Shown one piece after another: positions 43,027 through 51,699 of a DNA stretch of 64,000 nt. The stretch comes from Clostridium sp. CAG:508 (GTDB taxonomy: Bacteria; Bacillota; Clostridia; TANB77; CAG-508), in assembly GCA_000435755.1 (NCBI GenBank), contig FR889109.1:88612-152611 (forward strand), written 5' to 3'. The notes beneath the pieces are model-generated. The model searched no databases, was not told where the DNA came from, and saw only the letters and a list, made by a program, of their open reading frames with translations. Position numbers and translations under genes: made by a program. The first letter of the stretch is position 1; the number at the start of each line of letters is the position of its first letter.

Positions 43027-44850
43027 ATGAATAATCAAAATATTAGAAACATAGCAATAATTGCACACGTAGATCATGGAAAAACTACATTAGTTGATGC
43101 TCTTTTAAGACAAAGCCATGTGTTTAGAGAAAATGAGCAAGTAGCTGAAAGAGTAATGGACTCAGGAGATATTGAAAAAGAAAGAGGAATTACAATTCTT
43201 TCTAAAAATACATCAGTTATGTATAATGGGATAAAAATAAATATAGTAGATACGCCCGGCCATGCTGATTTTGGAGGAGAAGTAGAACGTGTACTTAAAA
43301 TGGTAGACGGTGTACTTTTATTAGTTGATGCCTTTGAAGGACCAATGCCTCAAACTAGAGAAGTTTTAAAGAAATCTTTAGCATTAAATTTAAAACCAAT
43401 TGTTGTTATAAACAAAATAGATAGACCAGGTGCAGATCCACTAAAAGTTGTTGATAAAGTTTTAGAGTTATTTATTGAATTAAATGCAAATGATGAACAA
43501 CTAGATTTCCCAGTTGTATATGCATCTGCCAAAAATGGAATAGCTAAAATGAATCTAACAGATGAAAGTGATAATGTAACATGTATTTTTGACACAATTA
43601 TCAAAAATATAAATCCACCAGCATGTGAGCAAGAAGGAACAATGCAATTATTAGTTTCTAATATTGACTATGATGATTATTTAGGAAGACTAGCAGTTGG
43701 TAGAGTAGAACGTGGAACAATTAAAGCAGGACAAAGTGTTGCAGTTTGTAAAAAAGATGACAAAGTAACACAAGGAAAAATTGCTAAATTATTTACTTAT
43801 CAAGGTCTAAAAAGAACAGAAGTTGAAGAAGTTGGTGCTGGAGATATAGTATGTATTTCAGGTATTGGTGATATCAACATTGGAGAAACTGTTTGTGATA
43901 TAAATAATCCAGAAAAAATCGATTTTGTTGATATTGATGAACCAACAGTATCTATGACATTTAGTGTTAACAATGGACCTTTAGCAGGTAAAGAGGGACA
44001 ATTTGTTACATCAAGACATATTCGTGATAGACTATTTAAAGAACTTGAAAGAAATGTAAGTTTACGTGTAAAAGAAACAGACACACCAGATAGTTTTGAA
44101 GTATGTGGACGTGGAGAATTACACTTATCAGTATTAATAGAAACAATGAGAAGAGAAGGATTTGAACTTTTAGTATCTCGTCCAAAAGTTATATTTAAAG
44201 AAATTGATGGCGTAAAATGTGAACCAATGGAAAGATTGGTTGTAAATGTACCAGATGATTGTATAGGAAATGTTATTGAAAAATTAGGTAGAAGAAAAGC
44301 TGAAATGGCAAACATGGAACCAGCTGAAGCAGGACATACTAAAATAGAATTTAGAATTCCAGCAAGAGGTTTAATTGGATATCGTACAGAGTTCTTAACT
44401 GATACAAAAGGTGAAGGAACTATGAACAGCATATTTGATAATTATGAGCCATATAAAGGTGAAATTCAAGCAAGAACAAGAGGAGTTTTAGTAGCATTTG
44501 AACCAGGAATATCAATTACTTATGGACTATACAATGCACAAGAAAGAGGAGAACTATTAATTGGCGCAGGTGTTGAGGTGTATGAGGGAATGATAGTTGG
44601 TATAAACTCTAGAAATGAAGACATATCTATAAATGTATGTAAAGAAAAACACTTAACAAATACTAGAGCTTCAGGTTCTGATGATGCACTTCGTTTAGTA
44701 CCACCAGTACAAATGTCATTAGAAAAAGCTATTGAATTTATTGCAGAAGATGAATTGGTTGAAGTAACGCCAAAAAATATTCGTCTAAGAAAGAAAATAT
44801 TAAATAATAAAGATAGAGAAAGAATGGCAAGAAGAGCTACAGCAGAGTAG
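43027..44850 (+). CDS. typA: translational GTPase TypA/BipA
   Basis: A 607-residue EF-G-like GTPase that acts on the ribosome under stress and in 50S assembly. G1 AHVDHGKTT is near residue 13, the switch II DTPGHADFGGEV near 77, and NKIDRPGADP near 131. The TypA-specific C-terminal domain is complete (TNTRASGSDDALRLVPP near 546). Length is normal. It has a strong promoter of its own, and trmR begins 8 bases after its stop. Confidence 0.97.
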   Translation: MNNQNIRNIAIIAHVDHGKTTLVDALLRQSHVFRENEQVAERVMDSGDIEKERGITILSKNTSVMYNGIKINIVDTPGHADFGGEVERVLKMVDGVLLLVDAFEGPMPQTREVLKKSLALNLKPIVVINKIDRPGADPLKVVDKVLELFIELNANDEQLDFPVVYASAKNGIAKMNLTDESDNVTCIFDTIIKNINPPACEQEGTMQLLVSNIDYDDYLGRLAVGRVERGTIKAGQSVAVCKKDDKVTQGKIAKLFTYQGLKRTEVEEVGAGDIVCISGIGDINIGETVCDINNPEKIDFVDIDEPTVSMTFSVNNGPLAGKEGQFVTSRHIRDRLFKELERNVSLRVKETDTPDSFEVCGRGELHLSVLIETMRREGFELLVSRPKVIFKEIDGVKCEPMERLVVNVPDDCIGNVIEKLGRRKAEMANMEPAEAGHTKIEFRIPARGLIGYRTEFLTDTKGEGTMNSIFDNYEPYKGEIQARTRGVLVAFEPGISITYGLYNAQERGELLIGAGVEVYEGMIVGINSRNEDISINVCKEKHLTNTRASGSDDALRLVPPVQMSLEKAIEFIAEDELVEVTPKNIRLRKKILNNKDRERMARRATAE

Positions 44851-44858
44851 AGGAAAAT

Positions 44859-45449
44859 ATGAATAGCGTTGAATTAGAAAAAATTAAGAAAAAAGCACTA
44901 GAAGATAAAGTACCAATTATAATGGATGATACTTTAGAAGTTGTTGCTAAAATCTTAACTGAAATTAAACCAAATAAAATATTGGAAATAGGGACAGCAG
45001 TTGGCTATTCAGCCATCTGCTTTTCAGAATATTTGCAAGAAAATGGCAAAATAGATACAATTGAAAGAGATACAGAAAGAGTAAAAGAAGCAAGAGAAAA
45101 TATAAAAAAGGCAGAGGTAGAAGATAAAATAAATATATATGAAGGCGACGCAGTAGAAATTTTACCAACTTTAAATGATGAATATGATGTTGTATTTATA
45201 GACGCTGCAAAGGGAAAATATCCATTCTTTTTGAATCAGGCGTTAAGAATGATAAGACAAGGTGGAGTAATAATTGCAGATAATGTGCTATATAAAGGAT
45301 ATGTTATGAGTGATTACAATAAACACAAACAAAGAACTGCAGTTAGAAATTTAAGAGAATATATTGCCGAGATTACTAATAATGATAAATTAGAAACAAA
45401 AATATTAGAAGTAGGAGACGGACTTGCAATATCAAAGGTAACCAATTAA
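44859..45449 (+). CDS. trmR: SAM-dependent O-methyltransferase, probable tRNA 5-hydroxyuridine methyltransferase
   Basis: A 196-residue class I methyltransferase of the YrrM type. It has ILEIGTAVGYSAICFSEY (SAM loop) near 40, DAVEILPTL near 95, FIDAAKGKYPFFL with the metal-binding Asp near 113, and ADNVLYKGYV near 138. B. subtilis YrrM (TrmR) methylates 5-hydroxyuridine at tRNA position 34. A U32 protein of the kind that makes the hydroxyl group lies at 46265, supporting this assignment. A bidirectional terminator overlaps its stop. Confidence 0.85.
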   Translation: MNSVELEKIKKKALEDKVPIIMDDTLEVVAKILTEIKPNKILEIGTAVGYSAICFSEYLQENGKIDTIERDTERVKEARENIKKAEVEDKINIYEGDAVEILPTLNDEYDVVFIDAAKGKYPFFLNQALRMIRQGGVIIADNVLYKGYVMSDYNKHKQRTAVRNLREYIAEITNNDKLETKILEVGDGLAISKVTN

Positions 45450-45460
45450 GGTTACCTTTT
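45434..45460. terminator. bidirectional terminator between convergent genes
   Basis: AAAGGTAACC (45434-45443) pairs perfectly with GGTTACCTTT (45450-45459). A or T runs lie on both sides. It serves trmR and the convergent membrane gene. Confidence 0.7.
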
Positions 45461-46007
45461 AATTTAAATATCTTACACAAGAAGCAATTGTATCGACTAC
45501 TAATATGACTGAAAATGAGTAGACTAAAATAATCTGTAAAATGTATGGAATTTTAGAAAGTATAATATTCACATGCTTTTTGAAAAATGGGTATACGTGA
45601 TTTATAAATAATATTGCAATAATACCCCAAGCAAATGAATAAAAAATACTAATACGTCCATTTAAGTTGAAAAATTCATTTGTATAATCCCACCAGTGCA
45701 TTGCGAACATTGCGTCTAAAATGTAGCTTACAAAATATTCAAAGGCAGAGAAAACAACTGCAGAATATATAAAAAGTTTAAAATTATGTTTTTGGTATTT
45801 ATTAAAAAATATAATAAGCATTAAAGCTCCATATCCATATATAGGGCAAATAGGACCATATAGGAACCCTCTTTTTACAAAATGACCTAAGTTATATATA
45901 GCATACAAAGTTTCCATAACCCAGCCTAAAAATGCAAATAAAAAGAAATACAAAATAAGTAATTGAATTCTATTTAATTTCACTTTCTTTTTTGAAACAG
46001 TTTCCAT
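45459..46007 (-). CDS. putative ABC transporter permease-like membrane protein (CmpB family)
   Basis: A 182-residue protein with five or six helices. The motif LGWVMETLYAIYNLGHFVKRGFLYGPICPIYGYGA, shortened here, near residues 28-65 is the hallmark of the 'ABC_trans_CmpB' family (PF06541). Despite its name, no ABC partner is present and its role is unknown. GGAGAT lies 8 bases before the ATG. It is convergent with trmR and divergent from the small transcription unit at 46075. Confidence 0.82.
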   Translation of the reverse strand: METVSKKKVKLNRIQLLILYFFLFAFLGWVMETLYAIYNLGHFVKRGFLYGPICPIYGYGALMLIIFFNKYQKHNFKLFIYSAVVFSAFEYFVSYILDAMFAMHWWDYTNEFFNLNGRISIFYSFAWGIIAILFINHVYPFFKKHVNIILSKIPYILQIILVYSFSVILVVDTIASCVRYLN

Positions 46008-46074
46008 ATAAAAATCTCCTACTTAAAACTAGTAATATATTATCAAATTTTAATGAAAAAGTAAAGCAAAATTA

Positions 46075-46103
46075 TTGACATATTTTAACTTTTGGTGTAA
46101 TAT
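46075..46103 (+). promoter_or_regulatory. strong promoter of the candidate small RNA
   Basis: TTGACA (46075-46080) and TAATAT (46098-46103) with 17-base spacing. The only element downstream before a terminator is a stretch of about 90 bases. Confidence 0.7.
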
Positions 46104-46109
46104 AAATAT

Positions 46110-46198
46110 ATACTAAGAAAAGTAATTTTTCTTAATAAAGAAGTTTAATGTATGAATCAAAAGAAAAATCTCACGAATGCGCTTTCGTGAGATTTTTT
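46110..46198 (+). ncRNA. candidate small RNA of about 90 bases
   Basis: The segment between a good promoter (46075-46103) and a strong terminator (46164-46198) has no convincing gene. A first hairpin is TAAGAAAA with TTTTCTTA around GTAAT (about 46117-46137). A linker of about 25 bases follows, then the terminator stem. A 21-codon frame, 46148-46213, runs through the terminator and lacks a good ribosome site; it could still be a leader peptide. The next gene has its own promoter after the terminator, so this looks independent. Confidence 0.5.
46164..46198 (+). terminator. terminator of the candidate small RNA
   Basis: AAAAATCTCACGAA (46164-46177) pairs perfectly with TTCGTGAGATTTTT (46184-46197), and the T run continues. 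Confidence 0.85.
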
Positions 46199-46199
46199 A

Positions 46200-46228
46200 T
46201 GGACAAAATATGACAAATATTGTATAAT
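46200..46228 (+). promoter_or_regulatory. promoter of the U32 gene
   Basis: TGGACA (46200-46205) and TATAAT (46223-46228) with 17-base spacing, directly behind the terminator. Confidence 0.55.
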
Positions 46229-46264
46229 TATATATGGATTTTTAATTAGAAATGAGGAAATAAA

Positions 46265-47503
46265 ATGAATAAAATAAAACCGGAATTATTAGCACCAGCA
46301 GGATCTTTTGAAAAAGCTAAAACAGCATTTTTATATGGAGCAGATGCAGTCTACTGTGGTACGGGAGCTCTTTCGTTAAGAAGTAGAGCAGAAGTTGATA
46401 ATGACGATTTAGCTAAAACAATTAAATATGCACATAGCATAGGAAAAAAGGTTTATGCTGCTATAAATATTTATGCTTGGGATAGTTATTATGAGGAAAT
46501 AAAGGAACAAGCTAAAATGTTAAATGACCTAAAAGTAGACGCTATTATAGCTTCTGATGGTGGTGTAATGGAAATATTAAAACAATATGCACCTGATGTT
46601 GAGATACATGTAAGTACACAAGCAAACACTGTTAGTTATCATAGTGCAAACTTTTGGTATAAAAATGGAGCTAAAAGAGTTATTTTAGGTAGAGAGTTAA
46701 ATAAAGAACAAGTAAGAGATATTATAAATAACACTCCAAAAGATTTAACAACAGAAATATTTGTGCATGGAGCTATTTGTTTTGGATATTCAGGAAGATG
46801 TTTCTTAAGTGATTTCTTGGCTAGTAGAAGTGCAAATCTTGGAGATTGTGCTCAAAGTTGTAGATGGGCATATAATGTATATGTTGAAGAACATAACAAG
46901 CCTGGAAACTTAATGCCAGTTGAATATGATGAAAATGGTACATATATATTTTCATCAAAAGATTTGTGTTTAATCAAAGAAGTACCTGAAATAATTGATA
47001 TGGGAGTAGATAGCTTAAAGATAGAGGGTAGATTAAAAACAGAATATTATTTGGCATCTGTAGTAAATGCTTATAGAAATGCAATTGATGACTATATAAA
47101 TGATCCAGAACATTATGATTATACAAAATATTTAAGTGAATTAGAAAAGACAAAAACAAGAGGATTAACAACATTCTATTTCAATGATAGAAATAATAAG
47201 GATTTCCAAGAGTATGATGGTAAACAATATAATCCAAATTATGAATTTGGCGGAAAAGTGTTAAATGAAAATGGAGATAAATACATAATTGAAATTAGAA
47301 ATAAATTATCTGTTGGAGATACAATGGAAATTTTAATACCTGGAAAAATAGAGCCTGTAAGCTTTAAAATAGAAACTTTATGGGACTCAGAAACAGAAGA
47401 AGAGATACCAACTGTAAATCCGGGAAAAGCAGAACAAACTGTTTTAATGAAATTACCAATTAAAGCAGAAGGTGGATGGATTTTAAGAAGAAAGAAAGCT
47501 TAG
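46265..47503 (+). CDS. peptidase U32 family protein, probable tRNA hydroxylation protein (TrhP-like)
   Basis: A 412-residue member of the U32 family. It begins PELLAPAGSFEKAKTAFLYGADAVY, shortened here, and has EIFVHGAICFGYSGRC near 167 and LGDCAQSCRW near 195, the Cys set linked with an iron-sulfur site. In E. coli and B. subtilis such proteins (TrhP, YrrN/YrrO) make 5-hydroxyuridine at tRNA position 34, using prephenate. The nearby trmR would methylate that product. B. subtilis has two such genes side by side; only one is seen here. A terminator overlaps its stop codon. Confidence 0.85.
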   Translation: MNKIKPELLAPAGSFEKAKTAFLYGADAVYCGTGALSLRSRAEVDNDDLAKTIKYAHSIGKKVYAAINIYAWDSYYEEIKEQAKMLNDLKVDAIIASDGGVMEILKQYAPDVEIHVSTQANTVSYHSANFWYKNGAKRVILGRELNKEQVRDIINNTPKDLTTEIFVHGAICFGYSGRCFLSDFLASRSANLGDCAQSCRWAYNVYVEEHNKPGNLMPVEYDENGTYIFSSKDLCLIKEVPEIIDMGVDSLKIEGRLKTEYYLASVVNAYRNAIDDYINDPEHYDYTKYLSELEKTKTRGLTTFYFNDRNNKDFQEYDGKQYNPNYEFGGKVLNENGDKYIIEIRNKLSVGDTMEILIPGKIEPVSFKIETLWDSETEEEIPTVNPGKAEQTVLMKLPIKAEGGWILRRKKA

Positions 47504-47521
47504 ACGCTTTCTTTCTTTTCT
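47487..47521 (+). terminator. terminator of the U32 gene
   Basis: GAAGAAAGAAAGC (47487-47499) pairs with GCTTTCTTTCTTTTC (47506-47520) around TTAGAC, allowing G-T pairing. The stop codon is in the loop. Confidence 0.7.
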
Positions 47522-47581
47522 AATTGTAGGCTTAGCCAGAACCCAATAGCAAATAAAAGTAAAGAAATAAAACCATCTAAA

Positions 47582-48313
47582 TTAAAGGTGAAACCGTGGG
47601 TATAAAACTAATACAGAACCTAGTACAAATCCAATTATCCCATAAAAAGTTTGGACATAGTATTTACTAAACAAAAATTGTATAATTTTTAAAAATAGAA
47701 TACTACCAATTAAAAGTCCAATTCCCATAGGAAATAAAATACTTAAATCAATACTTGCAACAGCCGAAAGATATGTAGTATACACGCCTAATGTCATTAA
47801 AATTACGCTACTACTTACACCAGGAATAACCACTCCTGCAGACATCAAAAGCCCAGCCAATACTAAATAGAAAAAGTAGTTAGAGCCAAGTTCTAAATTT
47901 ATAAGTTGAGGTAAAATGTGTTCTAATCTAATTGATAATACTCCTATTAAAAAAGTAAACAAGAAATATAGCAAATAGTGCAATCTAAAACCAGACTTGT
48001 TATTTGCTTTTTTAAATAGAATTGGCATACTTCCAATAATCAAGCCAATAAAGCAAAAGTTAGTAGGCATAGGGTATGTAGCAAATAAAAATTTTAATAA
48101 TTTACTAACAAGCAATACTCCAATAATTCCGCCAAGTGCAATAGGAAATAGAAAAGCAAAATTCTTTTTAAAATCTTTAAATATATTTAATACACTATCA
48201 ACTAGTTTTTCATAAATACCAAAAATAACACAGAACACACCACTACTAATACCAGGAAGGATAGCACCACTGCCAATAAAAACACCTTTAATAACATCTA
48301 GAATAAATTTCAT
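47582..48313 (-). CDS. DUF368 family membrane protein, probable undecaprenyl phosphate transporter
   Basis: A 243-residue protein with about eight helices. The two repeated motifs, KGVFIGSGAILPGISSGVFCVIFG near the N-terminus and SAGVVIPGVSSSVILMTLG near 157 (both longer in full), identify DUF368. Members called PopT have been reported to return undecaprenyl phosphate to the inner face of the membrane. Such recycling would serve the wall and the polysaccharide locus in this window. GGAGA precedes the ATG. Confidence 0.88.
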   Translation of the reverse strand: MKFILDVIKGVFIGSGAILPGISSGVFCVIFGIYEKLVDSVLNIFKDFKKNFAFLFPIALGGIIGVLLVSKLLKFLFATYPMPTNFCFIGLIIGSMPILFKKANNKSGFRLHYLLYFLFTFLIGVLSIRLEHILPQLINLELGSNYFFYLVLAGLLMSAGVVIPGVSSSVILMTLGVYTTYLSAVASIDLSILFPMGIGLLIGSILFLKIIQFLFSKYYVQTFYGIIGFVLGSVLVLYPRFHL

Positions 48314-48377
48314 AAATAAATCTCCAAATCTATTTATAAAATTTATTCAAAAAAAATAAAAAAATTCATAAAAGTTC

Positions 48378-48406
48378 TTGACAAAATATAATATAACATT
48401 TATAAT
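48378..48406 (+). promoter_or_regulatory. promoter of tRNA-Gly
   Basis: TTGACA (48378-48383) and TATAAT (48401-48406) with 17-base spacing, 20 bases before the tRNA. Confidence 0.75.
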
Positions 48407-48425
48407 AATACTTGTTCATATGAAA

Positions 48426-48499
<74 letters not shown>

Positions 48500-48500
48500 A

Positions 48501-48538
48501 CAAAAAAACTTACGAATTTAATTGTTCGTAAGTTTTTT
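48501..48538. terminator. bidirectional terminator between tRNA-Gly and the DHHW gene
   Basis: AAAAAAACTTACGAA (48501-48515) pairs perfectly with TTCGTAAGTTTTTTT (48524-48538), with A and T runs on the two sides. Confidence 0.88.
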
Positions 48539-48546
48539 TATATATA

Positions 48547-49626
48547 TTATTTTAAAGAATAACTATTATTTATTATTGAAATACTGTATATGAATAACAC
48601 ATCTTTATTACTAAAATCAATGTAATTTCCTAATATTGTAGGTGAGATGTATCTAGTATCTACTAGAGTTATTTTACTATAAGAACTTAATAACAAAGGT
48701 GCTAAACTACTTCCATACGAGTCTCTAAAAATTATCAATTCTTTTCCACTAGTATTTTTATCGTTATAAATAGTTAAAAGGGGAGTAGCACCAGACAAAT
48801 ATATATCATACTTGTCTAATGAATTTTTTTTGTTTAAATCATATACATTAGTATAAGTATTAGTTGTATAATTAAATACTCTGGCATTTTTTAATATGTC
48901 ATTAGTCATTATATTTATTTCATCAAAGTCAGTATTTACAGGTACTCGATAAGCATAAGTACCTTTAAACTTTGCAATATTCTCAACATTATAACTAGAA
49001 CTTGAATAATTGTTCATACCTTTTAAGAGCTCATCAGCAACCTTTTGGATGTTTTCTTGTTTCCAATGGCTATCAGTTTTATAATAGTCAGTTAAATCTA
49101 ATTTGCCTAATATATTTATATATGTGGCAAAATCTAAATTTTCTTTCATTTTACTTTCAAGCAAATCATAATCCATTTTTAAATTATTATCATTTACAAA
49201 ATAATTTTTATCTGGAACAATTGAAAAATATATCTTGTTATTGGCTAAATACTTATTTTTTATATCTGTTATTTTTTTTGTTAAATTTGTCACAGAAGCA
49301 TAAGAAAGAGGATAGGTCTGCTCAACTAAATAATCGTTTTTAATATAAATGTTATGATAGTTCCCTTTGAAACTTAAGTCTAGCTTAGCTTTGGCAGTTC
49401 TAAAATTATCTCTACTAATAAATTGATCATTTACATAGGTATCAAATTTACTAAAAAATGTACCATTAAATAAATTATGAAATGTAAAACTTGGAAACTG
49501 CTCGAGCTTACGTCTTTCAGCAATAGATATTTCTGTATCTGGTTTTAATATATTTAAAACAAATACTAATAGTAATATTGTTAAAAATAAAACAGATACA
49601 ATTATATTTTTAAATTTATTACTCAT
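48547..49626 (-). CDS. DHHW family protein (AlgJ-like partner of an O-acyltransferase)
   Basis: A 359-residue protein with one N-terminal helix (about 7-27) and an extracellular domain. The motif DSHWKQ near residue 200 is the DHHW/AlgJ catalytic-type signature, and RDSYGSSLAPLL near 298 supplies the Ser of an SGNH-like fold. DHHW and AlgJ proteins work with MBOAT proteins such as the next gene to put acetyl groups on surface polysaccharides. GAAGGTGA precedes the ATG. It is 10 bases behind the MBOAT gene, in the same operon. Confidence 0.85.
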   Translation of the reverse strand: MSNKFKNIIVSVLFLTILLLVFVLNILKPDTEISIAERRKLEQFPSFTFHNLFNGTFFSKFDTYVNDQFISRDNFRTAKAKLDLSFKGNYHNIYIKNDYLVEQTYPLSYASVTNLTKKITDIKNKYLANNKIYFSIVPDKNYFVNDNNLKMDYDLLESKMKENLDFATYINILGKLDLTDYYKTDSHWKQENIQKVADELLKGMNNYSSSSYNVENIAKFKGTYAYRVPVNTDFDEINIMTNDILKNARVFNYTTNTYTNVYDLNKKNSLDKYDIYLSGATPLLTIYNDKNTSGKELIIFRDSYGSSLAPLLLSSYSKITLVDTRYISPTILGNYIDFSNKDVLFIYSISIINNSYSLK

Positions 49627-49636
49627 ATTTCACCTT

Positions 49637-51028
49637 CTAAAACCTAAAATATAAAAATGGGTTGAATGAATTATCTACTAAAAATATTGTAACAATACCT
49701 AATAATAAAATCATGTAAATAGGTTGTAAAATATTTATAATTTTGTTCCATTTTGAGTTACTACTTAATTTATTTACCAAATTACGTAATAATGGGGTAG
49801 AGCCTATTATTCCTAAAATAATAATTACGGCATAACCTTTTAAGTAGTAAAGTGTAGTAGCATTTATTAAGGCTTCATTATTAAGTCCAAATAATCCTTT
49901 AATTATTACTCCAATTTGACTCATATCTGTTGACTGGAATATAACAAAACTAATCATAACAATAAATAAAGTATAAATTCTTTTTATAATATTTGGTGAC
50001 TTTTCAAGAAGTTTATTAAATACAAATTTTTCTAAAATTAGTATAACACCAAATAATGAGCCCCACAAAACAAAATTCCAACTTGCACCATGCCATAGAC
50101 CAGTTAAAGCCCAAACAATTAAGATGTTTCTTATTTGAATTTTTACTCCACGTCTATTTCCACCTAGAGGAATGTATACATAGTCTCTAAACCATGAACT
50201 TAAAGTCATATGCCATTTTCTCCAAAATTCAGTTATAGTTTTTGCAGTGTATGGGTAATCAAAATTCTCTGGAAAATGAAAACCGAAAATTCTTCCTAAT
50301 CCTATTGCTATATCTGAATAGCCAGAAAAGTCAAAATATATTTGTAACATATAACTAATTGCGAAAATCCAATAAAATAAAATACTTTTATCAGGTATTG
50401 AAGAAAATACATTACACAATTCACCTAGGCTATTTGCTATTATTACTTTTTTAGCAAGTCCTATGGTGAATCTATTAGCACCATAAGCAAAGTTTTCGAA
50501 TGTATGCTTTCTGTTGTTTAGTTCATTAGCAATAGAGTCATACCTTACTATTGGACCAGCTATAAGTTGAGGGAAGAAAAATACATAAGTTGCAAATTTA
50601 AAAAAGTTCTTTTGAGCAGATACTTTTTTGTTAAATACATCAACTTCATAACTTATTATTTGGAATGTGTAAAATGATATTCCTATTGGTAATACTAAGT
50701 TTAGTAATGGAATATCAATATTAAATATGCCGTTTATATTTTCTGTAATAAAAGTTAGATATTTAAATATACACAAAAATAAAATATGTATAAATATTGA
50801 TAAAGCTAAGATGCCTTTATTTTTATGTTTGTCAATTAACAATGCAGAAAAATAGGCAATAGCAATTTCGATAATCATCAATAATATATATTTAGGTTCT
50901 CCATAAAAATAAAAAAATATAGAAGAAAGGAGAAGAACCATATTTTTAAATTTATTAGGCAATATAAAATATACCACTAATACTATGGGAAGAAAGTAGT
51001 ATATAAAGCTAATACTTGTAAAAACCAT
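49637..51028 (-). CDS. MBOAT family O-acyltransferase (AlgI/DltB-like)
   Basis: A 463-residue polytopic protein. It begins MVFTSISFIYYFLP, the typical N-terminus, and has PIGISFYTFQIISYEVDV near 120, QLIAGPIVRY near 160, and TGLWHGASWNFVLWG near 320 with the active-site His. It moves acetyl groups across the membrane for the partner protein. I choose 51028, since GAAAGGA lies 9 bases upstream; a frame start at 51073 would add 15 unusual residues. The likely acceptor is a wall or capsule polymer, perhaps that of the 24.7-41 kb locus; this is inference. Confidence 0.92.
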   Translation of the reverse strand: MVFTSISFIYYFLPIVLVVYFILPNKFKNMVLLLSSIFFYFYGEPKYILLMIIEIAIAYFSALLIDKHKNKGILALSIFIHILFLCIFKYLTFITENINGIFNIDIPLLNLVLPIGISFYTFQIISYEVDVFNKKVSAQKNFFKFATYVFFFPQLIAGPIVRYDSIANELNNRKHTFENFAYGANRFTIGLAKKVIIANSLGELCNVFSSIPDKSILFYWIFAISYMLQIYFDFSGYSDIAIGLGRIFGFHFPENFDYPYTAKTITEFWRKWHMTLSSWFRDYVYIPLGGNRRGVKIQIRNILIVWALTGLWHGASWNFVLWGSLFGVILILEKFVFNKLLEKSPNIIKRIYTLFIVMISFVIFQSTDMSQIGVIIKGLFGLNNEALINATTLYYLKGYAVIIILGIIGSTPLLRNLVNKLSSNSKWNKIINILQPIYMILLLGIVTIFLVDNSFNPFLYFRF

Positions 51029-51081
51029 AACTATAATCCTTTCAAACAAGAAGACGGATTTCTCCGTCCTCAAGTTAATTT

Positions 51082-51648
51082 TTATTGTACTATCATTTCA
51101 GGTGGAAGTTCATAATCAGAATTTTCTGATTTTTCTAATTCTTTTCCAACTTCGTTATTTACGTATTTTTTAAATGAATCATAAACTGGTTTTGCCCAAT
51201 CTTCATATGACATTACATAGAATATTACATTATTGTGATTTGTAATATAGAACTTTTCAGCAGATACACAAATCCATTTATTCATATCTACATTGTCATA
51301 AATTTCTTGTTTAACTTGTTCGATATTTGCATTATTTTTTAGTTTTATAGCAACTAATGAGTATGCTTGAGAACTCATTACAGGTTCAGATACTACTAAT
51401 TCTTCAACATTATCATTATTTGATAAAAATGTATATGAAGAAACAACATTATTATCAGACAAACCAATTTTTTTAGTCTCCAATGATGGCAATTCAACGT
51501 TTGAGTTTTTATAAATTGTATCAATCATAGTCTTCAAATTAATAGAAGAGTTATTAGTAGACTTTTGGTTAGTTATCATATAAATTGCAACACCAGCTAT
51601 AATAACTAAAATAGCAATAATTAAAATAATAATTGAACTCTTTTTCAA
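51082..51648 (-). CDS. DUF4358-like membrane-anchored protein
   Basis: A 188-residue protein with one N-terminal helix (about residues 4-26) and an extracellular domain. AYSLVAIKLKNNANIEQVKQEIYDN and the later NVIFYVMSYEDWAKPVYDSF resemble DUF4358, of unknown function. The start is TTG at 51648: GGAGGG lies 6 bases upstream, and no ATG is near. The ribosome site lies in the 3' arm of a terminator-like hairpin and the T run touches the start codon. It precedes the MBOAT gene in the same direction, 53 bases apart. Confidence 0.65.
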   Translation of the reverse strand: MKKSSIIILIIAILVIIAGVAIYMITNQKSTNNSSINLKTMIDTIYKNSNVELPSLETKKIGLSDNNVVSSYTFLSNNDNVEELVVSEPVMSSQAYSLVAIKLKNNANIEQVKQEIYDNVDMNKWICVSAEKFYITNHNNVIFYVMSYEDWAKPVYDSFKKYVNNEVGKELEKSENSDYELPPEMIVQ

Positions 51649-51689
51649 AAAAATCCCTCCTTCTAGATATATTTTACCTAAGAAGGAGG
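51648..51689 (-). terminator. terminator-like hairpin enclosing the ribosome site of the DUF4358-like gene
   Basis: On the - strand, CCTCCTTCT (51689 down to 51681) pairs perfectly with AGAAGGAGG (51664 down to 51656), then G, A and a run of T. The 3' arm is the ribosome site of the next gene, whose TTG start ends the T run. Confidence 0.7.
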
Positions 51690-51699
51690 TTTTAGTCAA

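Noticed and set aside
43800..44432. Antisense open frame over typA
   Set aside because: Same reasoning; typA is fully conserved here.
46148..46213. 21-codon frame across the terminator of the candidate small RNA
   Set aside because: No strong ribosome site and half of it is the terminator stem; kept only as an alternative reading.
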